Shown in pieces: positions 24,884 to 33,717 of a stretch of 64,000 bases of DNA. The position numbers and the translations under genes were made by a program. Below the pieces are notes generated by a model. That model was not told the origin of the DNA. It worked only from the letters and a program-made list of their open reading frames with translations, and searched no databases. Each line of letters starts with the position of its first letter. Position 1 is the stretch's first letter. The stretch is from Tethya wilhelma (lineage: Eukaryota; Porifera; Demospongiae; Tethyida; Tethyidae): positions 1,014,420-1,078,419 of the forward strand of contig CAXIPT010000008.1 of assembly GCA_964030475.1 (NCBI GenBank), given 5' to 3'.

Positions 24884-26362
24884 CACGACATCATCACGGG
24901 ACAATTTCATTTTACAATGAATGATGTACAAACATAAACTTTAATGTTCATCTCACTTGAACATCTCTGTAAGTCAACATCAATCGGAGAATAACATCGG
25001 CAGAAAACAGTTTAGGGTCATCATCAATCAAACGGCGAAGCTCTTTCAGCTCCTACAAGTGTTTGGACAAATCAGGAAGATGTTCAAGGATTCATACAAG
25101 CAGGAGACAATACAACATCCACACACACACAGTGACTTACTTTTTTCAGTTCATCACCTGATTTTCCTTCTCTAACTTGTTGCAGTTTCTTGAAAAATAT
25201 CTCCTTGTAGTTCTCTCTACAAAAGAACACAAGAAAATAATTCAAACAGTCTTATCTTTATGAAGAATCACACAGCTAAACTAACCCTCCCAATGGCTGC
25301 TCAGGCAAGTGTCTATAATTGCAGTAAATGGCTGTGCCACTCAGAAAACCCAAACATTAGGCTTAGAGTACTACCATAACACACTTGGGAGCAACTATCG
25401 ATTTCATTCACATTCCCACATTCTCTATCTAAATACAGTACAAATATAACACAGTACCACTGGTCAACACTCACCTCACAGAAGTATGCATGTACTCAAG
25501 GACATTCTTGAATTTCTTCTTCAGTGAGACTGGTCTCATGGTGTGAGGGTCTGCCCCTTCGTTAGCACAGCACTTACCATCAGGGTCCAAGTAATACGGA
25601 ATGTAATCAAAGCAACCACAGAGATGCTGTACAAGAAAGGAAAATTAAACATTGGCATGTGAAGACTCCAGTTCACTCAAGCAAAAAGGATATAAGAAAA
25701 GACCCTAATATATTGAGTAGACGTACTGCATACCATAGGTACTCTATGCATAAAACAAACAAATACAATGCTTGTTTTGTATTTCACAGCATACATAGTA
25801 GGAAAGCTATCGTATCTTCCTTGCTTACACACAGAATGGCTTAAATATCAGCAGGCACTTCATCTTCAACAAAACACCTCGAAAATAAACACACTACAGA
25901 AATCGTTATCTAACAGAAACCAAAACTCACACCAAAGTTTGAAGTGCCACTGAGCTGATCGGTGATGATGTTGCCCTTCCTACCAGCATTGTAGGAGCTC
26001 TCCTGGTCCACACACGTCACCACGTTGTGCTTCATTCCAAACGACTCCCTCAGTCCTAGCTGGTAGAAGAGACAGGCCTCGTACTTCCTCAGGGTCACAT
26101 CCACCACCACCACTGGAGCACTGTAGAACTTCTCCAGAGCCTCCGTCTCACCAAAGTCTAGTTTCTCAAATGGAAGGCTTTCAATTTTGGTGAGTTTGAG
26201 CTTTGCAGCGGCTTCTTGAAGGGCTGTGAGTGCTTTCTTTCCCTCTTTGGAATCTGGGAAGACAGCCAGAACAGCCTCTGGAGGTCTCTTTGGCTTGATA
26301 GGGGGTGTTGAGGTGTTATTAAAGGAGGCAGACCTCTTCAGCACACCTTTCTGTTTGGACAT
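16122..26362 (-). CDS. MAP3K5-like: ASK-type MAP kinase kinase kinase (MAP3K5/ASK1-like), 27 exons, 1280 aa
   Basis: Stress-activated MAP3K that in other animals phosphorylates MKK4/7 and MKK3/6. Exon 1 is 26362-25931. Then 25626-25475, 25216-25141, 25052-24957, 24809-24663, 24474-24240, 24073-23914, 23784-23625, 23492-23364, 23066-22921, 22804-22565, 22212-22084, 20204-19968, 19754-19693, 19631-19465, 19256-19188, 19108-19062, 18986-18911, 18839-18789, 18641-18488, 18279-18135, 17873-17691, 17384-17168, 17028-16934, 16660-16548, 16328-16259, 16176-16122; total 3843 nt. The N-terminal thioredoxin-binding-like region has [20 protein letters not shown]. The central helical TRAF-binding region has [15 protein letters not shown] and [17 protein letters not shown]-like region follows. 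The kinase spans about 615-875 ([34 protein letters not shown]). A coiled coil ([13 protein letters not shown]) and a C-terminal SAM-like domain ([12 protein letters not shown]) follow. Domain order and length match ASK1. The activation segment reads [14 protein letters not shown]. Confidence 0.93.
16435..16509. repeat. Near-perfect 34-bp-arm hairpin (foldback element)
   Basis: Arms 16435-16468 and 16476-16509 are complementary around a 7-nt loop. The element lies in the MAP3K intron between exons 25 and 26. Its outer sequence (cccaggctcctccctcg) matches the arms of the larger foldback at 43027-43670, so it is a minimal member of that family. Confidence 0.9.
17955..18121. repeat. Compound microsatellite (GT)n-N9-(TC)n...(GA)n
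   Basis: A GT tract runs to a 9-base N gap (18012-18020), then a TC tract, a short unique stretch, and a GA tract. All lie inside MAP3K intron 17874-18134. The true length is unresolved. Confidence 0.9.
20275..21900. repeat. Tandem repeat, period 367 bp, in MAP3K intron
   Basis: The phrase 'acgtttagcaaaacataac' recurs at about 20641, 21008 and 21765. The first interval is 367 bp; the second is 757 bp, i.e. one period plus a 390-bp insertion. Each unit includes 'ggatatcatttgaaagctct' or a close variant (20 nt shown). A diverged first unit starts near 20275 and a partial last unit ends near 21900. The array fills most of the intron separating the kinase N-lobe exon (22212-22084) from the HRDIKGDN exon (20204-19968). 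Confidence 0.85.
21139..21533. mobile_element. MITE with 19-bp terminal inverted repeats and TTAA target duplication
   Basis: The element 21143-21529 begins aggtgctattgcacggaag and ends with its exact reverse complement. It is flanked by TTAA at 21139-21142 and 21530-21533. The empty site is visible in the neighbouring tandem-repeat unit (cttttcttaaatcaactac near 20771), so the insertion and duplicated TTAA can be read directly. TTAA duplication is typical of piggyBac-type transposases. The 387-bp element has no coding capacity. Confidence 0.92.
22810..22845. repeat. (GT)n tract next to the MAP3K exon 11 acceptor
   Basis: On the coding strand this reads (CA)n followed by CTGCAG, the acceptor of the exon carrying the kinase glycine loop. 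Confidence 0.85.
24092..24160. repeat. (GT)n microsatellite upstream of MAP3K exon 7
   Basis: A long GT tract, CA on the coding strand, lies about 20 nt before the acceptor CTGAAG of exon 24073-23914. Confidence 0.9.
24812..24878. repeat. (GA)n microsatellite serving as a polypyrimidine tract
   Basis: On the coding strand this is (CT)n ending in CCAG at the acceptor of MAP3K exon 24809-24663. The repeat itself is therefore the polypyrimidine tract of the splice site. Confidence 0.85.
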
Positions 26363-26735
26363 CCTTCAAGCTATAAAGATATTTTTGTTATTCTTCATAG
26401 CTATATGCACTCAGTTCAGCCATTTTATCAGTATCTACATTGACAAGCTTACGTTCAGCCTTCACCTTTATGCTGCTCTGCTTCCACAATAAAAGAAGAA
26501 GGGGGTTTTCCTTAAACTGAGATCATTGGAGTACTCTGTACTCTTGCAAGCACATGCGAGTCGCAAATTAATCTTTAATAAATTTTCCAGTTACGGATAA
26601 TTAGCTCCAATTTGCACGTGACTGCACGTGATATCTTTCGATAAAAAAGCCAAGAAAGGAAAGATCTGGAAGTCAAACTCTACTTTTGAGATATTTGCCT
26701 AACGAAACGTTCTTCAAAGCAAACTAACCGTCAAT
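26363..26735. promoter_or_regulatory. Bidirectional promoter between MAP3K and perilipin, with paired CACGTG E-boxes
   Basis: The two start codons diverge across 373 bp. Two CACGTG E-boxes at 26615-26620 and 26625-26630 are spaced 10 bp apart, one helical turn, and could bind bHLH-ZIP factors (USF, MYC/MAX or MiT/TFE classes). No TATA box is obvious. Coregulation of the two genes is inferred from geometry only. Confidence 0.5.
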
Positions 26736-29286
26736 ATGACTACAGCCGAAGCTGTGCCACCTGGCACCACCTACGAGTGGTTGTCCAGCTTGCCGTTAGC
26801 GTCGTCCGCGGGGAGTCAGGTCTACTCGTGGTACGAGAGCTCCAAGAATTGCTGCCGTCTCTCCCAGTATGCTCTGGGCACCGTGGAGAGCTCTGTCAAG
26901 TATGCTTCTAGCACCGCTGCCCCTCTGGTCAAGAAACTGGACGGACCAAGTAAGCAAAAAAAAAAAAGTTTGAAAATACTTAACATTCTTTTTCAAGTGT
27001 CTTGAATATTTTTTTTATCTGTCCACCCATAGTTCAAGTTGTTGACTCTTTTGCCGTAAAGCAGCTGGTAAAACTGGAAGAGAAAGTGCCTGCTATCAAA
27101 TCCCAACCAGATGAAGTGGTCACTTATCTCACCGAGAGCAAAGAAGCCATCTCGAATCGCATCACCCAAACCAAGGACTCCCTCAACAGTCGCATTGCTG
27201 ATGGCAGGGAGGCTATCTCCACCAGAGTGACCAGTGGCAAGGATGCCGTCTACACTCGTATCCAAGCTGGCAGCGATGCCATTGCCAATTCTCGTGCCGG
27301 TCTTCTTGTTAGCGATGGCAAACAAGCCCTCACTGCCGGTTTGGTCAAAGGAAAGGACACAGTTTCAAGCACTCTGGCCAGTGGACGTGACATGGTGTAC
27401 GACAAGGTGCAGAACGGAGCCGAAGCCATTGCCAACACTCGCGCTGGCACTCTAGTCGGGTGTGGTGTGGACCGCACCCTGTCTGCCACCGAGGGGGTCA
27501 TTGACTACCTCCTCCCACCGGAAGAGAACGAAAAGGAGCTGCTCTCTGAGTACGAGAAGGTTAAAGAAGACGTTGAAATGACCACCATCAGCACCGAGCA
27601 GCTTGTCACTCCAGAGCCAAGTGAAGCTGAGACTATCGAAGAGGAAGAAGAAGCGGAGAAGGCGGTAGCTGTTGTGGAGTGTTCCCCAGGACGAGTCTAC
27701 CGTGTCAAGACCCTCTCTCGCAAGGTCAAGCTGCGCATGTACTACCGCTCGATGCGTCATCTCCATGGTGTCCAGCAGCAGTGCAAGTCGACCCTGGAGC
27801 AGCTGAGAGCCACTGTGGACGTGGTAGGTTTGTGTGTGTTGCATTTGTGTGTTGTTGTGTGATCTGATCCAAAGGTGACCTTTTGTTGTGGCGGTGTTGT
27901 GTAAACTTGTGTGTGATGTGTTTTGTAGTACTACACATACTTTAGTTGTGTACTTCCCATTGTATGGTACATTAGAGGGCACACATGATCAGCATGTGCT
28001 CAGTGTGGAGAATGTGTTCTGCACCATTAGCGAATTCATTATGTCATTCAATTAGGTCAATCCTTAGAACAAGGTTCTCATGTGCACTACAGTAAAACCT
28101 AATCTAAGAGCCACCTGAGTACTAAGATCACCTCTATTGCAGCTATATTCCAGCCACCTCCAAATCAGGCCAGTTCAACTTGGCCCAAGGGTGATTAGAC
28201 CCTTTTTACTGCATTTGCTTCAAGCTAGACTCTGGCATGTTGCTATTTATTTTAACTCTATACTATCATATATCCAATGTTTCTAACTCTTTATTCCCAT
28301 GCACTGTTTATTTTAACTCTTTTGTAGCTGAAAGCTGCTCAAGCTGCTCGTGAGGGAGTACAGAAGCAGTATGAGACTCTGACCACTGCCATCAAAGACC
28401 TAGAGGGGCAAATGAAGAAGGTCCTCACTCGTCACGCAAAAGGAGAGGAGAAGATCAGCTGGCTACCGGAAGAGAACCAGGAGGAAGAGGAGATACAATG
28501 GCTGACTCCCAAACCAAAGAGCCGTCTTCAAGCCTCTCTGGATTACGCCAAGCAACTCAGTGAGCGTGTGTTCACTGCTTCTAAATCGGTGGCTGGAGCT
28601 GCTGGCTACCTGCCTCACCAGTTGAAGGATGGTGCCACTCACGTCTATGAATATGCCCAGGAACTGTACACAACACTCAAACCAGTATGTCTTTTAAACT
28701 GTCACATTATTCATTGGTTTGTGATTTAAATAAGCTTATTCACATCTTGATACATGTGTGTTATGTATTTTAGCATTGTGTACATGTTCTAACAATGCGA
28801 TATTTTTCTATTGCCACAGGCTAAAGTACCTACTGATATACCGGCCAATGCTTTGAACAGGATTTCTGAACTTTTGGACACCCAACTTGGATACATTCGT
28901 CAACTTGGATCATACATCAGCTCTGTCTTGCAGGTGAGGGTGAGAATAGTATGGGTACTGAGCATTATAAGCATGTATATTGTGGTTCCCCAGCCCTCCT
29001 ATTGTGGTTCTAGGATCTAGGACAATGCTTTTGTGATGCAGTATGTGTACTATTGTATGGTGGACACAATTGATTTTGGGAAGGTACTGTTGTGATGGCT
29101 GAAGGGTCACCTCTGATACACTAAGGTTGCTTGGTGAGAATTTAGTGGTTATTGTGGCTTTGTTTTGATAATGGTTTTTGTCCTTTTTTATACACACTAT
29201 GGGGTGGGTATTTGTTGTGTGCAGCATCTTTTTGGCTTATAAGCATGGCTACATGGGTAAAAAGGTCACCTAGTGTATGTGATATC

Positions 29287-29322
<36 letters not shown>

Positions 29323-29511
29323 CCAGAGGCGTCCCGGTGAGTCTCCTGCTGAGGACACCCTCTCTGAGGGCTCCAGGAGTGAGGATGGGGAGAACAGTCA
29401 GGATGAAGATGAGGACGACCTCACCTCTGACCCTTCCACTTCACAACCTCCTGGATCAGGTGAGTATTGCAGAGTCACAAAGATACTGATGCTACATGTT
29501 TTTTTTTTGTT

Positions 29512-29551
<40 letters not shown>

Positions 29552-29558
29552 TTTTGTT

Positions 29559-29617
<59 letters not shown>

Positions 29618-29725
29618 TGTGTGTGTTGTGTGTTTACCTGAGTTAAATTCACTTTTTCCTCTCATGTACCCACAGAGAGTGGTACTGATGATGACCCAGG
29701 CAGTGAGGAGGAAGGAGACAACTGA
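26736..29725 (+). CDS. PLIN-like: Perilipin (lipid-droplet coat protein), 6 exons, 552 aa
   Basis: Perilipins coat intracellular lipid droplets and control lipase access. Exons: 26736-26949, 27033-27823, 28328-28684, 28820-28933, 29327-29459, 29676-29725 (stop TGA); total 1659 nt. The N-terminal PAT-type region includes LPLASSAGSQVYSWYESSK and AAPLVKKLDGP, followed by a short KQLVKLEEKVPAI segment typical of the family. Residues about 115-210 form 11-mer amphipathic repeats (AISNRITQTKD, AISTRVTSGKD, AVYTRIQAGSD), the lipid-droplet binding element. A helical C-terminal part follows (LQASLDYAKQLSERVF), and then an acidic Ser/Asp/Glu tail in place of the vertebrate C-terminus. It is transcribed divergently from the MAP3K. 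Parts of its 3' end are duplicated at 46339 and 57553. Confidence 0.92.
29499..29627. repeat. Poly(T) tract followed by (GT)n in perilipin intron 5
   Basis: About 100 T residues with a few G interruptions are followed by a GT tract just upstream of the acceptor region of the last exon. Homopolymer length is likely unreliable. Translations of this tract (poly-F or poly-K) are not genes. Confidence 0.95.
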
Positions 29726-30317
29726 TGTAATAATTGTTAAAATATAGACAGTAATGATCGAGCTTGTATCATTGTTACATGCATTGTTTTAAATTTTGTA
29801 TTGTCTGTATCCCTTTAATCAATTGAAAAATTTTCATAAACATTAAAAGTGGGGAGTAATTTACAAAACGGTATTAGGTCTATATACTACATACTGTGAC
29901 ATGACAGTTGCTACTATATGTATGCAAATCATGGGGCAAAAATGGCCAGGGAACTACGTATACGTATATAATTTTACAGTATACAAGGTATATGAACTAC
30001 ATAAACTATCATGTACGTTAACAAATTATTGCTAGAGTTGTGTCAGCTTTATGAAGTGAGGCATCACCTTGCACCGTTTATGATGGCATTTCTTCCAGTC
30101 AGTTGCCTGGCATTCCTTTGAACAATAGTGAGCAACTTTGCATCCACCACACCTCTTCAAAGTCTCTGCAGTCGCTGAAGCATCCCTACTCTTGCCACAG
30201 GACCAACACTTAGTGTCTTTGCTTTTGTAGTAGACTGCTGAAAGGTCAAACAATTCTTTCATGCTGCAAGGAATGACCAGTAGAGTGGATAGGAGTTCAA
30301 TATAAAGGCCAATGGTT
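29634..30317. repeat. Segmental duplication, copy 1 (perilipin last exon plus MYND gene end)
   Basis: These 684 bp look identical to 46297-46980 (constant offset 16663). The block covers the end of perilipin intron 5, its last exon, the 3' spacer and the last ~285 coding bases of the MYND gene. Identity stops abruptly within the coding sequence at 30317. The 306-bp spacer between the two stop codons (29726-30031) holds the convergent 3' ends and nothing else I can recognise. Confidence 0.9.
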
Positions 30318-30695
30318 CCATCACGAAAGTAGTGTTGTGTGGCTTGTTGTACAATTAGTGTGTGACCTTTCTGTAAAGTTGTAAAATCAAAGTTTCTATC
30401 AGTGGGATCGTGATGAAAATAGATGGGGATATTGTCCTTTCCTGATCGATCACAGACAATAGTTTCATTTCGATAGCCAAATCCATATTTTTGTGAATTA
30501 TCACTGTTGGTGATTTCTGCCATGAAGACCCAATTAACACCATCCCTTTGTTTGTAATATTTCTCAAACTCTCCCTCTTTTGGGAGTTTACTGAACATTG
30601 GGAAGTAAAGGGTGTTTTCAAGTGGGACATCACCTTGTTTTAAGGTGGAAGAGATCAGTGTTTTGGGTGGAAAATCAACATCAGTGCTCATGAAC
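30032..30695 (-). CDS. Gene F: C-terminal exon of a Death/ankyrin/MYND protein (truncated by gap)
   Basis: Single visible exon of 664 nt with an acceptor CTTTCAG at 30696. It encodes the uncharacterised pre-MYND domain (FMAEITNSDNSQKYGF, CDRSGKDNIPIYFHHD, KGHTLIVQQATQHYF) and a complete MYND zinc finger (CWSCG...CGGC...YCSKEC...HHKRC), ending at TAG 30032-30034. MYND fingers usually mediate protein-protein contacts. The upstream intron begins with (CA)n and runs into 524 N, so the ankyrin exon is missing. It overlaps the duplicated block and converges on perilipin. In paralog I this exon is likewise separate from the ankyrin exon, while in H they are fused. Confidence 0.8.
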
Positions 30696-30702
30696 CTGAA
30701 AG

Positions 30703-30710
30703 CACACACG

Positions 30711-30760
<50 letters not shown>

Positions 30761-31284
30761 NNNNNNNNNNNNNNNNNNNNNNNNNNNNNNNNNNNNNNNN
30801 NNNNNNNNNNNNNNNNNNNNNNNNNNNNNNNNNNNNNNNNNNNNNNNNNNNNNNNNNNNNNNNNNNNNNNNNNNNNNNNNNNNNNNNNNNNNNNNNNNNN
30901 NNNNNNNNNNNNNNNNNNNNNNNNNNNNNNNNNNNNNNNNNNNNNNNNNNNNNNNNNNNNNNNNNNNNNNNNNNNNNNNNNNNNNNNNNNNNNNNNNNNN
31001 NNNNNNNNNNNNNNNNNNNNNNNNNNNNNNNNNNNNNNNNNNNNNNNNNNNNNNNNNNNNNNNNNNNNNNNNNNNNNNNNNNNNNNNNNNNNNNNNNNNN
31101 NNNNNNNNNNNNNNNNNNNNNNNNNNNNNNNNNNNNNNNNNNNNNNNNNNNNNNNNNNNNNNNNNNNNNNNNNNNNNNNNNNNNNNNNNNNNNNNNNNNN
31201 NNNNNNNNNNNNNNNNNNNNNNNNNNNNNNNNNNNNNNNNNNNNNNNNNNNNNNNNNNNNNNNNNNNNNNNNNNNNNNNNNNNN
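30703..31284. other. (CA)n tract followed by a 524-base N gap
   Basis: The intron of gene F becomes a CA microsatellite and then N from 30761 to 31284. The N length is probably nominal. Any open frame drawn through it is an artefact. Confidence 0.95.
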
Positions 31285-32554
31285 GGGGGGGGGGCAAAAG
31301 AGTTTCGGACACCATGCCATCTAGGGGGGTCTGGGGGCATGCCCCCCTCCAGGAAATTTTTCAATTTTAGACCGCCTGAGATCACTTATGGTGTATTTTC
31401 AGACCATTTTTTTGGCTTTCAAGTCTGCTGCTGATACAACACTAATACCCTGCAGTACTGACCTAGCAATAGTTATTGGGGCGAGCCTGAGCAACTCCAG
31501 ATAGCGAGTAGTACATCGGAAGCGTCTGTCTGTCATAGTTTGGCTTTGTGTGTTCACCTACTAATTTCTAGAAACAAGATAGATGCTAAGCATATCTTAT
31601 GACAGAAAGGCACAGAAACAGTTCAACAGCAGTGCCCAACAGAAAGATAGGCAGATACAAGGGGAAAAACGTGATGCCAGGCTTGCTCAACATACAGTGT
31701 CAGAGGGTAAGACTCTAAGAGATACCAAGTTTGAAAATAACCCTAGACTTTACATCTCATTCGCAATCCTGAGTTGTGTAAGCTAACTTCTGACGTTCAT
31801 ACCACAGTCATTTGAACACTGTCAGTTTTGTACTCACACTGACAGCCAGAGCTATACCATAGTTTGGCATTCTGACAAATATTCTCCATACACTCGCTGT
31901 AATAACTCTTACATCCCGTTTCTATGTTGTTACTAAGTAAATTATTTTCCATATTGCACTAACCGCAAACTCATATTGCACTAACCACAATTGCTTCAGG
32001 CATGATTCATGATGATTGCACAAGAGGTTAAAAATGAACAGTTCATAATAGACTTTCAGTGTTTTTTGGCACAAATGGTTTAGACAGGGCCTCCAACTCT
32101 TGATCATTCAGCGTTCCAAAACGTCTCTTCTTTCTTCAAGTTTCTTGGTGGCTTAGCTTGACATGGGGCGGAGCTGCTTTACTGCATAACGATGACTGCA
32201 AAGGGGTGGGTCACTAAAGAGGAGGGGCCAGGTTGAGTTCTTGAACCGAGGCTTGCTTCGTTGTCAGGGAGCAGGCCAGGTCAGAGAGCGGTGGTTTTAG
32301 AGATACAAAAGAAGCTACTAGTTCATTCTACCATTCCCAAGCTAAACTGAGCTGGCACAGAGTGTATTCTAACGTTTTCTAGCAACGAAGGAGAAATAGT
32401 TACGAGTTCAGAAGTCGGCGAAGTTGCCACTGAATTTGTCTTGGCAAAGGTTTGTTATACTAAGCATGAACCCTTGTTGATAAGTCTCTTAGAAAGCTCT
32501 ATAGCAACGAGCATAAATGTAGCCATGGTAAAAATACCTGGGGATGTAAATTAC

Positions 32555-32668
32555 TTATATCACGGGCACGAGGGATGCATGGCATTTATTGACCTCAGCC
32601 CTCGGGCGCTGCGCGCCCTCGGGATTCGGTGCAATAAATGCCATACATCCCTCGTGCCCGTGATATAA
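32555..32668. repeat. Foldback (hairpin) element, ~36-bp arms
   Basis: The left arm (ttatatcacgggcacgaggg onward) and right arm (ending ccctcgtgcccgtgatataa) are reverse complements. They flank a GC-rich, partly palindromic centre (gggcgctgcgcgccc). Confidence 0.9.
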
Positions 32669-32837
32669 CTATTACATACAAAATGCTGCGCTCGCTCAGG
32701 CTCGCCCCATAATGCCTTGCATTCTTCTAGTTATCTTGAAGACATTGTACACATATAAATTATATGGAACAAAATGGGTAGAAGAATAGTGTGTACATCA
32801 TAACCTGTTAAATCCTTGCTTGTGTTATATATAATTA

Positions 32838-33118
32838 AGCCTCAGCACATGCGTAGCACGTGCAGAGGGTTACGGTAGTCGTTTTGTGTGTGTGTGTGTG
32901 TCCGTCTGTTACTAAGTTATCTGAAGAACGGCAGCTATATAGTCCAAATAGAAGGTACTTACGTTCATGAATCAAAATTATCTTGAAATTTGTCGTGTAG
33001 GATCTTGCAGAACGCTGTAGTTTCTGAGATCTGAGGCTTTTGTGCATCTCTGAGCGCTTAGGCTTCAAAATCGCACCCATCGATCACGCCCCATGTGATG
33101 TGCGTTATCTAGAAATAC
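32838..33118 (+). repeat. Dispersed repeat family R, copy 1
   Basis: About 280 bp beginning gcctcagcacatgcgtagca and containing gggttacggtagtcgttttg, then a decayed stretch ending gcgttatctagaaat. Related copies lie at 40050-40341 (plus) and 45536-45813 (minus). It has no coding capacity and looks like a non-autonomous element. Confidence 0.8.
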
Positions 33119-33717
33119 AGTTGAGCTTGCATAGAGTGGATATAGAGTGCTGGGCCAGGCCAGTTCACTATAAAATCAGATAGCTGCTTGGTCAGGTAAG
33201 TAACTCAAATGAGATAACACTTTGTAGAACTGTGAATATATGATATAGTACTTTTCTTACTGTTGCTTGGTCAGAGCCTGCAAATGATGAGCAGATAAGC
33301 ATGACTGAACCGTGCTGTGTCATAATGTGATCTAGTACTGAGGTTAGATGTGTGTTAATGTTGTTTGTATCAGTGAATTTCACTACATGCCTGACTGGCT
33401 ACTAAGCTGAGGAGCCTGGGGACTATAGGCTAACTTGGGCCTACTATGATTGGTAGATTAGTTTTGTTGATATATACACCTGGGCCATACATGTAGGTAT
33501 AATACACTCTTTTACACAGTGTATGCATAAGTGTGCTAGCTAGGGTGCTGAGGCTTGTGCACCACACAGTGGTGCTTTCATTTTAAATAGAAACTAACCC
33601 CCCCCCCCCCAAAAAAATCTAGCTTATAAGTAAATTTTGGGGAGGGGGGGGGGAATGAAACTCTGTAATAATAGTATTACAATATTTATTGTATAATCAA
33701 ATCCCATTACAGTATGA

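Larger units (their letters stand above)
31285..33717. other. Repeat-rich spacer between gene F and gene G
   Basis: No convincing coding region. It starts with G-rich sequence after the gap (gggggcatgcccccctcc, a motif that recurs in altered form near 62931), and includes a foldback (32555-32668), a dispersed-repeat copy (32838-33118) and homopolymer C/A runs near 33599. Short ORFs here have no recognisable domain. Confidence 0.6.

Noticed and set aside
29398..29747. Open frames rich in Phe or Lys
   Set aside because: They are translations of the poly(T)/poly(A) tract in perilipin intron 5.
30032..31315. A 427-residue open frame spanning the N gap
   Set aside because: It is mostly undetermined residues; only 30032-30695 is a real exon with a splice acceptor.
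31583..31786. Small Lys/Gln-rich ORF in the F-G spacer
   Set aside because: No domain, no paralog in the window, and surrounded by repeat sequence; chance ORF.
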